Positions 1-11,727 of a stretch of DNA of 64,000 nucleotides are shown piece by piece. The notes under the pieces were generated by a model. It was not told the origin of the DNA, made no database searches, and saw nothing but the letters and a program-made list of their open reading frames with translations. This DNA comes from Siphonodentalium dalli (taxonomy: Eukaryota; Mollusca; Scaphopoda; Gadilida; Siphonodentaliidae), in contig CP136065.1 in the NCBI GenBank assembly GCA_032622095.1, positions 156,057,577 through 156,121,576 of the forward strand, in the 5' to 3' direction. The stretch's first letter is position 1. Each line of letters opens with the position of its first letter. Made by a program: the position numbers and the translations under genes.

Positions 1-1210
1 CATGATTATTGTCTACAGTGCGATTTGGTGATTTGAATCGCAAATGATGTTCAACTCTATGTAAATATATTTTTTGTTACAGCAATTAGAAATGTATATA
101 TAGTCCGGTCGTGGCGGTTTACAGTTAGTAGCGGACACCCCGCCAATCTTGCAACCACTGGCCATGGCATGCACTGCTATAGCTTACCAGTTGGTTATTA
201 ATTACTACCATTTATGAAACACCCCTCCGTGCTAGCAAGGTGTTATTCAGTTAAATGTGTTTATATTAATATATACATGAACTAGTTCCCATCCACATTT
301 CGGACCAACTGCGGATCACAACGTAGGTCTTAACTTTAAGATTATCTTATGACATCTCACACCAGTCTTAAACTTAACACCAAAGCTAAGACCATCTTAG
401 GTTAAGACTTTGTTCGTGAAACGCACTTATGACTGAAGTTTGAACTTATGACCATCTAAGTCCCAACTATGTCATAAGTTGCCTTCATGAAACAGGGCCC
501 AGATTGAGTCTTATCGTTCGGTCTCGGTAGCATAGAGTTTTGATGAAAGTTTGTGAAAGTTCTATTGACTATGTCGATGATTTGAGAAGCTTTATTGTTT
601 TAGGATATTATACGAAGGTTAATCTGGCCGTGTCAAATTGAGCTATAGCGATGGGATATATCGCAGGACAACACATTTCGGGTTTTCGTGGGTGTGTATG
701 AACATATTTAGATGTCGAAATACGTTCAATATGAACCTATTTTAACACGAAATAAGTCCAATATCGCACTATATTTGAGCAATAGGTTCCACACAAGTCT
801 ATTTATTGTGGTACTATGTCTTCATTGAGGCCCACCCCAATCAATTTAATAACGGGTAAAAGTTCATTATGGGCTTATTCAGAATCAAATAAGTCCAATA
901 TGAACGTATATATGTGAATATTTAGGTTCACTATTTGCACTAGAATGTATTGGTTTGTTTACATTTGTGATGACACGTGCTGTGGAATTCCAGTTCAAAT
1001 CAGGCTTCACCATATATACGTAGAATTTGAGGCGTAGAAATTAAAAAGATTTTAAAAATCTAATAGCTCTGAACATTGAAGAGTGCATGGATTCTTCGAC
1101 TAAAATATAATACCCCCTCTCACGAAGTCGAAAACATAGTAATATAGGGGTGTTAAATCGGGCAAGGCAACGTTAAGAGGGACAGTTTCCCGTCTCACCC
1201 TTCATCAGGG
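1..1210. other. No gene seen; possible decayed MITE at about 310-500
   Basis: AT-rich non-coding sequence. At about 325-500 there are many TTAAG/CTTAAC/GTCTTA words, and the stretch ends in CATGAAACAGGGCCC, a terminus style common in cut-and-paste MITEs. I could not find a convincing left terminus. Short direct words (AAGTCCAATAT, CAATATGAAC) recur at about 728-905. Confidence 0.3.
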
Positions 1211-1372
1211 ATATAGAATATATATACAAAGAGTGCCCAGTTTATAGCGGAATTTACAAAACGAGTCCAGTAAATTAGGTCTGGATCGAGCCTTTGGCGA
1301 GGTCCAGACCTAATTTACTGGACGAGTTTTGTAAATGCCGTTATAAACTGGTAACGAGTTGTAGATTCTATT
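1211..1372. repeat. Palindromic MITE, copy 1 (second copy near 50341)
   Basis: The left arm (CCAGTTTATAGCGGAATTTA ... GGTCTGGA) and right arm (GGTCCAGACCTAATTTACTG ... TTATAAACTGG) are inverted copies around about 1297. The same palindrome and its flank (GTAGATTCTATTTATTACAT) recur in inverted order at 50330-50520. Confidence 0.75.
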
Positions 1373-3400
1373 TATTACATGATCCAAAACCTAGACAAAA
1401 CATACTTAAACTAGAATGCACTCACTGGAGCTGCTTATACTCGCGCCCATCACACATTTGGCATGTTTTGCCAGCAATAGTTTGAACCACGGGTGCTGGC
1501 CCCTTGTTTGAGAGATCAATAAAAACAATCTAGATATCAAATCTCAGTTCATCCATCCCTGAAATATTTGTGTGTACTACGGACAGAATATCTCTGTTAT
1601 ATCCAGTTGATCTATTACACTATAATGGTGGTCTTGGTAATACCGTATGAGTTGTTTGACATATTTATAGAACGACATAGACCTCGCTCATATGAAGGGT
1701 GTGAAGACGAGAGGAGTGAGTGGTTTGGGTGGCTAGCCCGGGATTCTCAAAAAGGCCGAGAGGCACCTTTCCTTAATCCCTCTTGTGAAGACGATTGGTT
1801 GCCGATGATGCTATTGATATGATATACCAATTGGGTTAAATTACTAGTTTGACTAGAATGAGTCAAGTGTGTATGCCATTGCACTTCAGTGGCAAAAACC
1901 ATCAGAGTCAATTACAAATACCAACACGCGATCATTGGCCAGTATTTGATTAACAGTGTGTCAATGTGAACATGCCCTATACGCGACTGATCTACAGTCT
2001 TCGGGAACATATCATCAAAATGGCTATTGGGGTGAGAATGAGAAAGCTTGTTTTCCCAGTTAATTAACAAGGCATTTTAATAATCCATGTTTCAACATCT
2101 TGGCAGATGGAATGGTTTAGCCTGCCCGTGTAATTCGAGTCTCAGCTGTCTGGACATCGACGCAATCATGACTGGTGTTTTGCGCGCCCATGTAGATTGC
2201 GACGTCCTGATGTGCGTCGTGACGTCATGGCGTCTTTCAATATTGTTCTTTTATGAATGATTTATTACCAAAATAAAACCTGATAACAATGCAAATTAAG
2301 TATATATATATATATGTTGATTTAAATTACAATTGGTGCAACCATTTCATATTAGCGCAGTGCCATGGACTATAAATAACTGGACGGTCAAGTTACGTCA
2401 GGGCGCATGTAATGACAACGAATGTCGGCCATCTAGCTGCCAGTGGTCCAGAAACGCGACTGGCGTCCTTAGAAACAATGAGATTTCACTTGTTTTCGAT
2501 CTAAAATAAAATGTTATTTCCGAATGAAACTGAGAACTGTGCGTCAATCGCAGTCTTCCCACACGAAATTCACACTATATCAAGGGTACTTACATTACAT
2601 TTATACCATATCACGACAACCAATTATTAACATAGGGATGTTTATAGTTTACTGTTTTAGTCTTAGTACTCTTCTTAGTAGTACAATACTGAATACAAGT
2701 TTAACTGGCGGACGTTCGATTATTGAATTTAGTCTGTGTCTTAACTGGTGTTTGTCGGATATTCGGATATGTATGATCGGGGCGAGAATTACTATTATGC
2801 ATACTTACATGTATATTGATCACATTCTTCAGTTTTTTTTCAATTGTTCCGTTTATATTTACCTTGGAAGTTGGAATACGAGTCTACATCATGCACATAC
2901 AGTCAGGTACCTGGCCATATCAGGTATCACTCATACACTGGGATCAGGTTATGCATGCCTGATTGTGTCATTGTCAAATCATATTATCACAGGTTCCTGA
3001 ATGCAATTATTATTGTAATCAGGCACTGTTCAGAGAATAAACGATAGGTAACTTTTAAATTTTCAGAAGCTGACACTGATATACTGTTAAATTCTGACTG
3101 TCACTTTGCGTACCGGGTACCTGCAGTAGGCCTATATTGTATAGCCCTAATATAATAAGAAGCATAAATTCCATAATCCTCTATTGAATCCGAACAGCCT
3201 TCCAGCAGTGTAAAAATATTGTAAATTATTACAAGATTTTGGTAATTCATGTTTTAATAATAGTTTTCAAACCATTAGTTTCATCTCCATGTTTCGAATA
3301 TCCACGATAACACGAGAATTTTATAACAATTGCAGTTATATAACTACAGACTTGAAAATGAAATGATTGGGTTACATTATGGTAGGTCTACACATATATG
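1373..3400. other. No recognised gene or repeat
   Basis: Includes a short (TA)n run at about 2300-2314 and a TGACGTCA palindrome at about 2220. A 158-codon open frame at 2524-3000 has no recognisable domain and an ordinary AT-rich composition, so I do not call it. Confidence 0.5.
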
Positions 3401-3865
3401 TTAAAGGTACTCAATCAGATTTAACGCTCCTAAATTACTATTTCTTTGGCTTCGGGGGTAAAAAAATATTTGAATCGAGTTAAGGAACCTACCTATCAAC
3501 GCTCAGAGTGATCAGATATCGATTTTTGAAGTTTGTTATTTCTATTGTTTGTGGCCCAGAAACATGCCGTCAAAAGGATGGTCTTGGTCAAAATTGCGGA
3601 TGAAGATGGATAACTCTAAAATCAAGTGGTTATTATACCACTTGATTTTAGTGTTATCCATCTTCATCCGCAATTTGTCCGTTTGACCACTAGTTTCTGG
3701 GCCAATTATTAGTACACATCTCGAAAAATGACAGACTTCAAAAATCAATATCAGATCACTTTGAGCTTTGATGGATGGGTTCCTCGACCCGAATCAAATA
3801 TTTTTTACCCCCGAAGCCAAAGAAATAGTAATTTAGGAGCGTCTGATCGGATTGAGTACCTTTAA
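3401..3865. mobile_element. Palindromic MITE with TTAA flanks (465 bp)
   Basis: Begins TTAAAGGTACTCAATCAGA and ends TCTGATCGGATTGAGTACCTTTAA, so the ends are inverted repeats abutting TTAA. The inverted similarity continues through ATTTCTTTGGCTTCGGGGGT, GGCCCAGAAAC and GGATGAAGATGGATAAC to a tight hairpin at 3613-3655, so the whole element folds back. Right-half relative at 53640-53767. TTAA target plus no coding capacity suggests a piggyBac- or Kolobok-mobilised element. Confidence 0.82.
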
Positions 3866-4798
3866 TGTATATAACAACAAAATTCATGAAAATGAAATTA
3901 CGTAAATCAAAAGAAAAACATAATATGTAATACAAAATGAAAGCAAATTTAGTTTAACCAGTCATAATTTGAATCAAATAGCAGTAGATGACCTTTACAA
4001 AATCAAACTCGATCCATAATTATGAATCATACTTCCTACATGTTCATCATCACTGAAATCAAGAACTTGCCTAGGCTACTATCAGAATATGAGAAGTTTT
4101 GTATGATTCATGTTAATTGTTTCTTCAGCACTATGAATTAAGTAATTTTTCTCGAACATAATTGTCAGAATGTCAATGGACAGTTATTATCTACAACATA
4201 TATCAAAAGCCAAAACAGATATATGTCACAATATGGGCAGGACTGCAGGTAGGGTTTCATAGGTATTGCACCTACTGAATACTTTGTATAATTAATGTAT
4301 ACTGCTCTAATACTCTTGTGAAGTTTGAGATAATTGAAAAGTCCATCCGCAGAAATTACCATGTTTGTTATCAAACTGATAATAGTTTGTATACAGCTTT
4401 ACAATCCAGTAAAGTATAATCAAGACATGGGCAGCTACAAACAGGGACGGTGGAGCTGGGGGAGGGGGACAAATGTCAAATGTTCCCAAGTTTATTTGAC
4501 CAGTTACTTGTAAACAACAGAAAGGTATTTTTCCCAACTGGTTGTCTTAGAATCAAGTTGTATAAATTAAGCAAGAAAGTTCATGTATGAACTGAAAACG
4601 TCAAAGTTAGGCTATAGTACCCGGTATACTTTTGGGTTTATTGACACCACACATGACTCTGGATTCAGAAGTATCCATGTTTAGAAGATTATCACACAGC
4701 TGAATTCATACTGGTATATATTCTTTGTGTGCATATATAGCCAGACCATTACCTTTTTGCAGAGTTGTATATCAATGAATACTATTGGATGTATTCTG
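3866..4798. other. No recognised feature
   Basis: AT-rich non-coding sequence without a convincing open frame or repeat. Confidence 0.4.
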
Positions 4799-5566
4799 TA
4801 TGGGAAGCCCTTTTCACATTTATTATTTATTTATTTACGCTCAAGTACTTAAGCGCAAATATATACGCTTAAGCATTAAATCATTTGCACTTAAGCACAA
4901 ATCATTTATTAATTTGCATTGATCACCCTGAATTAATTTTAAATGGCACAGGCCTAAACACATCACTCAAGTCTATATAGGCCCACCATATGAGGGAAGC
5001 AATCCCCCAGTAACCCCTAGATCCCTTTTATGACTATGGAAACGGTATAGATATGTGCAGGATATGTCTCTTTTATAAAATATACTAGATCTCTGGGATG
5101 GAGACACACATTCTTGGGGACAGGGATGCTGATAATATGAAAATAGGGGGTTTTCCCCTATTTCAAGTCAATAAGTACCCCATATGAGTGAAGCAAGCCC
5201 CCAGTAACCCCTAAAGCCCCTTTTATGGCCATGGAAATGGTATATACATGTATCTGTGCATGAGATGTCCCTTTAATAACATATACAAGATCTCTGGGAG
5301 TGAGGCACCAATTATTTGGACACCAGGGACAGAGATGCTGATATGCACATGGAAATATCATGTTTTTGCTTCAAATTTCGTGTCTCCATGGGGCTACTAC
5401 TATGGGCCCATAATAATATACTATGAGATGGACTCAATCATTCACAATCAGAGGGAAGTAAGGGATTGTTAGGTATTTGCACTTAAGCGCAAATGATTTA
5501 CACTTAAGCCCAAAAGATTTGTGCTTAAGCGCAAATAAATAATAAATGTGAAAAGGGCCTCCCATA
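4799..5566. mobile_element. Non-autonomous TIR element, 768 bp, flanked by ATTCTG
   Basis: The left end TATGGGAAGCCCTTTTCACA and the inverted right end TATGGGAGGCCCTTTTCACA match over at least 30 bp and continue into subterminal repeats built on CTTAAG. Both ends are flanked directly by ATTCTG (4793-4798 and 5567-5572), a likely 6-bp target duplication. The interior is an imperfect tandem duplication of about 185 bp (about 4980-5160 and 5168-5350: CCCCAGTAACCCCTA, AGATCTCTGGGA, GGGATGCTGAT). No transposase. Superfamily unassigned. Confidence 0.8.
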
Positions 5567-5603
5567 ATTCTGCACGATGAGATTATACAATGTGGCTATG
5601 AGT

Positions 5604-8161
5604 TCACAAACTCATGACTTTCATCATTTTTCTGTCTTTTCTTTTAGTTTTGTCATTGGGTGAAACCTTATTTAGTTCGAAGTTCTTAAACTTGATGTTC
5701 CCATGGATCCTCAGTGTAGTATATAAATTGATAATATACTGACTGGCTTCTAGGCACATTATGTCATCTGGGACCACATCGATCATTCGTTGACACAATC
5801 TCATTTTTATCTTTCCTTCATGCGCCAAATTTGAGAAATTCTCGAAGGACTCGATCAAGGCAAAGAATTCATCAGAAGGTACCTTCAAACCCTCAAAATC
5901 CCCCTTGCTGTGGCGCAAAGCCTTCCAAAATATTAATGTATGCAGATCTGATTGATAGTCCTTGTTGTCATTATCCATCTTGTTTAGATCACACTCGGCA
6001 CACGTTAAATGCCTTTTCTTTAGCTTCATGACGACATAACCCGCTATGTAAGCCAGTACATTATTCTCGAGAAGACCTGATATGGCACCATGAACTTGTA
6101 TTGTCCTTGTTGCTAATGGACTAGCCGAAGCCCTGGAAATTAAATATTCCAATCTCCTCCCGTATGCTGTATGGTCTTCTTCACTCTGAAACTCATTTGC
6201 AGATAACGAAGTGAGTGATGTAATGATGTGGTCAGTGTCATCCTGGCAATTAGACCCCTTTGGCTTACGAAGAAAAGGGTTGACCAATGTTTGCTTATAT
6301 GCAGCGGAAAAAATTTCCGCATCTGGGTTGTCTCGTACAACTCCTGCTTGGCGAACCAAACCAAACAAGTTTTCCAGACAATCTTGGTTGGTCCGGTCTG
6401 TCAATAAAAACTTGAGCTGGTGCTGGTTGGAGAGATCTTCCCACAATTGTGAAACACCAGCAATAGAGATTTTCCAACCTTTGATGAAGTGAAGCTTATC
6501 CTTTGCGATGCCTATTGGTTTCAAATCTGTTAAAAAATCATTGGATTCTTTCAGGAAATTTATATGGATTGAATCTTTTGTGATTGCAGCACGATGTGGC
6601 TTAAGGGGATTCTTTAGTTTTCCTGAATTGAAACAGTCAAAAAGTTGGTCAAATTTGACAAGAAATTCAGCTGTATACACCGCCTCAGCTCAGAGTCAGC
6701 TGGCAAGGCACCAAGACTGCTGTAAGTTACCAAGGCTGTGGCGACTGAGTGGCTGATGATCTGGGTAGCCAAATACACTCTCTTTGAGAAGTTGTTAAGA
6801 TTAATGTGCTTTGGTGAAATTTTAGGACACATTCTGATGGGGAGTTTAGAATCTTTCTCGTACATTTGTTCGATATGACACCACTTAATGACCTTTTCAT
6901 CAGACTTGAAGTTGTATTTCCTTAGATTATTACGTGTGCTTTTTATCAGATGAGGTGGGTCAAATAAAAAGTAAACTTTATTTCCACCAATGACAGCGTA
7001 TGGCTTAGCCTCTGATATACCAATCTTCAAATACAAATACCTGTTGGTTGATCCCTGGTCACAAACCACAGCTTTAACTAACCCACCAGCTGCTTGAATA
7101 AGGTTGACACATTCTTCAAGTAAATCTGTCAAAACTCCAGCAGGCGCTGCATTGGACGCGAAGAAATAACCCACTGACTGCTTCCATTTTAGAGTTAAAC
7201 CCCTAACCATTAACACCAATGCCTTGTTTGCTATCACTGATGTTTTCCCTCGTCCTTCGCCATAATCTACTAAACCACAAATGCTGTCATTGCTGTTGTT
7301 ATATTTGAGGGATTTCTTTATGGACATTTCGTCGAATGAAACCATACATAGTCTCTGTGTTGGTGGAAGCGATTTAAGTTTCTCAGCCAGAATGTTAAAT
7401 ATGACTGGGTGGAATCCGACATCCGCGGTCAGTCTTCTTATTCACTTCTTCACATATGAAATAGAAGGAAGGGTGAAGATTTGGGACATCAGTCTGTATG
7501 TTTTCTGACTGCTGTAATATATGGATAGTGCCATTACTTTGTCATCATCAGACCATCGCCTCTCTCTCTCTCTCTCTCTCTTTTCTTCCGTGTCGACATT
7601 TTTAATTGTGTTCTGAAGAAATTTTGTAGAGTTGGAGACAAGTATGGTGCTGCAGCCTCAACAATCTTCTCAATGTTGCTATCCCGTCTCTCCTTGTTCT
7701 TATCGCCTAGATCAACATTTGTCATTTGTTTCAATTTCTTCATTTTTTTTCTAGAGCGGCATATCATTACTCTCTGGCGGTTGATCAGATTCTTCAATTT
7801 AGTATTCTCTGGTGTAGTCATTGATGGTGATGGTACTGTGTTTGCGATATATGTGTGGTCATTGATTGGTGAAGTTGAGCAGTCTGTCTTTGATTTTTTC
7901 TTAACAGGAATTATCAGATCGGTATTTTGTGGTGCTTCACGAGTTGTTGGTGCTTTGCGTTTCATAGTTACAAGTATTGGTGGATTCGGGACATTGAACA
8001 TTGTTGGCACTGTATTCGGGATGAGTGACTTTCTCTCCTGGCTATTCATAAACATCATGTCCTCAAAATTAATGGAACATATCCTGTAATTTTTGTAGAG
8101 GTCATCTACTGTTTTACCTTTTAATTTTAAAAGACGGGAATTTTGAACCCATTGAATTGAT
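5604..8161 (-). pseudogene. THAP9/P-element-like transposase, decayed
   Basis: Read on the minus strand, 8161 down to about 8000 gives the C-terminal half of a THAP zinc finger (Q-W-V-Q-N-S-R-L-L...YRICSINFED...NTVPTMF), starting after a cag acceptor. The first Cys pair must lie in an upstream exon I could not find, and the usual CSxHF His is Asn. A charged linker follows, then a P-element-type region (KIVEAAAPYLSPTLQNFF). The RNase-H-like core is at 7345-6690 (SFDEMSIK, VVCDQGSTNR, LFDPPHLIKSTRNNL), with the C-terminal QDCLENLFGLVR and AYIAGYVVMKLKKR with Cys pairs at 6440-5980. Acidic residues at the expected D, D and E positions are present. Lesions: a frameshift at the GA run (7559-7581), an in-frame TGA at 7442-7444 where Trp is expected, and a frameshift near 6685-6695. 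The normal protein would cut and paste P-like transposons; this copy is dead. No terminal inverted repeats recognised. Confidence 0.88.
7559..7581. repeat. (CT/GA)n microsatellite inside the transposase pseudogene
   Basis: About ten CT dinucleotides on the plus strand, read as alternating Arg-Glu codons on the minus strand. The reading frame on either side differs, so repeat-length change is the likely cause of the frameshift. Confidence 0.85.
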
Positions 8162-8163
8162 CT

Positions 8164-9080
8164 GAAAACATTGAGCGATTCAAGTGAAATTGAAAATTTG
8201 GGCAGAACTTAATGTAAAAGAACTACCTTTACTATTTTATAGTTTACTTGCTCGTTTAAACAGAATTATAACAAAATTATAGTTTATTACACAACGGTAT
8301 TCTTCATTCTACATGTATATTCTGATATTGAGGCTTCTTATCAAATGTTTTTATATATAAATTAAGATATCTATTAAAAGAAACATATACATGTAGTATA
8401 ATTATTTGTGTCATAATTGCGAACACCCCGTCCGAGATATCAGCTCACCAAAAGGGGGAGTTCTAGTTCATTAACACTATAGAGGTGCATGCTGGCCAGA
8501 TTATTCGCCCCACCCGTAATCCCAGTGAAATCGAACATTTGGGCAGAACTGGTCGGTCGAAGTTGGAAAAAAATATTTGTTGGTTGGCCCATTCCCTAAT
8601 GGAGGGTATCACCCCTCCCCCAGATTCCTGAATACCAGTTAATTTGGGGGGGGGGGGGTGAATCCTGAATACCAGTTAATTTTGGGGGGTGAATCTTGAA
8701 TACATGTTAAGAAATAATATGGGATAAATGACTTACAAATTGACTGTTTTAATATCAGACAGATACAAGCAGAAGTTACATAGACACATTATAATCCATT
8801 ATACCTGACATGATATTGGAGTAGAGTATTTGTGATACTATAATTTGACGAGATACAATGACAGGTTAATATATTAAGGGCAGGTTATCCTTAACGGTGT
8901 TTGATTATTTTTATGTTTCTATAGATTGACAATATAAAAACTTCCTCCTTAACCCTTTCTATACTGGAACATCATTTATGAGTAGTTATCCCATATGAAA
9001 TGTTCATATAATAAGTTCAACAAACAACCAAAGGGTCGTTTCTATAACTTATTATCTGAACATTTCCCTCAATACATTTG
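8164..9080. other. Non-coding; short repeats
   Basis: A word of about 25 bp (AGTGAAATYGAAMATTTGGG-CAGAACT) occurs at about 8187 and again at about 8523. Two short GAATACCAGTTAATT-type repeats with G-runs lie at 8625-8700 and relatives occur at about 9930 and 12830. No gene seen. The missing 5' exon of the transposase could lie here but I did not find it. Confidence 0.45.
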
Positions 9081-9084
9081 ACTC

Positions 9085-9775
9085 AATCATGGACATAATT
9101 CTGTTTCCTAGGCCCCTGAAAAACAAACGGACAGCATTTAGTTTCTAGGCGCTTGCCAGGATATCTTGCCCACCCGCTCCCAAACAAAATCACCTCACCC
9201 ACCCCCCGAAAAATTTGACATAATTCTGTATCCTATAGGCCCCAGAACAAAAATGGACAGCATTTTGTTTCCTAGGCGCTTGCCAGGATATCTTGCCCCA
9301 TCCGTTCCCAAACTAAATCACCCCACCCCTGAGTGACCCCTCCCCCCCCCAGAAAAAAATTGGACGGAATTCTGTTTCCTTGGCTGCAGAAAAAAAATGG
9401 ACAGAATTTTGTTTCTAGGCGCTTGCCAGGATATCTTGCCCCATCCGTTCCCAAACAAAATCATGCACCCCCACCCCAGAAAAAATTGGGACAGGATTCT
9501 GTTTCCTAGGCGCTTGCCAGGATATCTTGCCCCACACGTTCCTTTAAAAATTCATTCAACCCTTCCCACACCTAAAAAATTGGACAGCACTCCGCTTCCC
9601 AGGATATTTTGCTCCACCGATTCACCAGAAAAAAATCACCCCCCCCCCCCCCCGAAAAATTGGGACATAATTCTGTATCCTAGGCCCCAGAAAAAAATCG
9701 ACAGCATTTTGTTTCCTAGGCGCTTGCCAGGATTTATTGCCCCACCCGTTCCCAAACAAAATATCGCGTTATGAG
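9085..9775. repeat. Degenerate ~125-bp minisatellite
   Basis: About six imperfect units containing GGACAGCATTTTGTTTC, TAGGCGCTTGCCAGGATATC and TTGCCCCACCCGTTCCCAAA, separated by poly-C and AAAAA stretches. Open frames across it are a by-product of the repeat. Confidence 0.85.
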
Positions 9776-10009
9776 GCCGTTATGATAAGATTAATGATAC
9801 TTTATGATGGCATGGTGGTCGATTATGCACAAGAAGTTATTCTATCCACCCATTCATACAGATAACTAGCACAAAATATTATTTTGCGCCATCAAAACCT
9901 ACGTCCAAGATATTTTGCTTGAACCCGAATACCAGTTAATTCTGGGGTATGATCGAATCCCGCGTACGGCTTCAAAACACTCTGAATCCCGCAGACAGAC
10001 TTTTCACGT

Positions 10010-10275
10010 TCGCGTATAGAAATAGTCCCAGATAAATAAAGACTCTTTGGCGCATTTCATGGCGTATATTTAATGACATAACTTTTCAAACTCTTCATTC
10101 ATTATAGTTTGTTGGAAAAATATTGGAAGCCATAGTATTTTGAGACGTATAGCATACGGAATGTAAACAGACGACAAACCGCAAGTCAAATGTCACCTGG
10201 CACTATTTCCTGTTATTATAAACGAACGTTTAATATCACAATTTATAGAATAGGTTTATTGAATGGAATAAGGGT
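10010..10275 (+). repeat. Interspersed repeat, copy 1 (inverted copy at 49960-50220)
   Basis: About 250 bp running from AATAGTCCCAGATAAATAAA through GGAAGCCATAGTATTTTGAG, CAGACGACAAACCG and TGTCACCTGGCACTATTTCC to CGTTTAATATCACAATTTAT matches the reverse complement of 49970-50210 with modest divergence. No termini recognised. Confidence 0.78.
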
Positions 10276-11450
10276 ATGATCATGTAATAAATAGATCTTT
10301 TATTTGGTTTTTAAATAATATAATAGCCTACTGGTACATGATGTAATATCAATACATTTTAAAACACTGCAGGGACACATGTATGTAGGGACGTGAGCGT
10401 TGTCACTATTGTCCCTATCATAGAATAGATGCATGAGCATACGAGAGGCACACTTGATCGATTTCTGATTGTCTGTGCGCGGTGGCATACTTTTCTCGTG
10501 GTTCAGCAACTGTTCGGCGTGTAACGTTCTTCTGGTAATATTACCGTAATAAGCACAGATTCTATTCCAATCGTTTTATGGGTCCATATAATAGATTTAC
10601 AATGACGTTATTTTACTAAATCCAAAGTGAACAGACATAGGGACTACTTAGCGCCACTATGAGCTCATTATCAAGTTGATAATAGGCCGATTATCGGCCG
10701 AACACGACATCGTAATAGACCCATGGATCTTTTTTCATTAAGCCCGTCCCTTTCCCCTGTAAACGATGGGCCCAAGGGTCCATCCTACATGTTTACAGTT
10801 ATTTCTATAACCGTTAACTGTAATTGCAATTTTGCGAGACTTTGGTATAAAAATAACTACATGCCAACAAGAAGCCATCGAGACAATGTCATGGTTTTTC
10901 TGGAAGTTGTTTGGACAAATTGCAGATTGTCTCATATTAAGATTTAATTATATATACAGCTCTCCTTTACTCACAAGCTGTCTCCCACAGAATCCTCATC
11001 GGAAGGATAGACAAAAGCCGGAATCGTCCAGCCAGTCCACACTTATCCTTCTAAACTGTTATCCTTTGTGTTACCAGATAATCAATTGTTGGCCGATACC
11101 ACGTTCTTTATCTCAACGCTGTACCACTTTATCTGAAGGCAGACAAAAGGTGTCATTTACAGAAACCCTATAACAGGACTTAACCTCGTATTTGTGTGTA
11201 GATTGGCATTAAATTGTCTGCACCAGAAACCGGATCACTTCTTGATCCATCCGCGTACCAGTCTAGAGTGAGCCCTCCATTTTAGTATTACTGTAATCCA
11301 TAAATTGATGCAATATTATGACCAAAGCCGGCTATCATCCTTTGAAAGGAAACTCTAATATAAGTTAAGACGCGACGATGCTGGAAACTTGTGGTTTGTA
11401 TGTTCATTCTTGGTTTACCCTCACTCAGCCGCGCTTCGGGGCACGATTAC
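10276..11450. other. No recognised gene
   Basis: Non-coding. It contains short palindromic words (GGCCGATTATCGGCC at about 10686, CATTATCAAGTTGATAATAG at about 10664). Open frames around 10738-11173 overlap on both strands and show no domain. Confidence 0.4.
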
Positions 11451-11454
11451 TTAA

Positions 11455-11723
11455 AGTGGTACTGTACACTAAATCCGGCCATTTATGGGACCGATCTCAT
11501 TTTATACTAAAAAGAATATATGCAACAAATGAGTGAATTTGAGCCATTGGGTTAGTGCAGTCATAAATTAATTTTCATTATAATTACCATGTTGTTTGCA
11601 TCGTTCATAGAGCACACGATTGCATTTTGCCCTATAACCCATGGTTCAAATGCATTCATTTGTTGCATACATTCTGTTGAATATAAAAGGAGATGATCCC
11701 ATAATTTAGTGTACATCCCCCCT
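11455..11723. mobile_element. Palindromic MITE with TTAA flanks (269 bp)
   Basis: TTAA at 11451-11454 and 11724-11727. The left arm (AGTGGTACTGTACACTAAAT ... GCAACAAATGAGTGAATTTG) is inverted at the right (CAAATGCATTCATTTGTTGC ... ATTTAGTGTACATCCCCCCT), about 110 bp per arm with around 20 percent divergence. The open frame read through it has no coding meaning. Confidence 0.75.
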
Positions 11724-11727
11724 TTAA

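Noticed and set aside
2524-3000. 158-codon open frame on the plus strand
   Set aside because: No recognisable domain, AT-rich composition like its surroundings, and repeated CAGGT-type words; no splice or promoter context.
5831-6756. Plus-strand open frames opposite the transposase
   Set aside because: Antisense shadows of the minus-strand P-element-like pseudogene.
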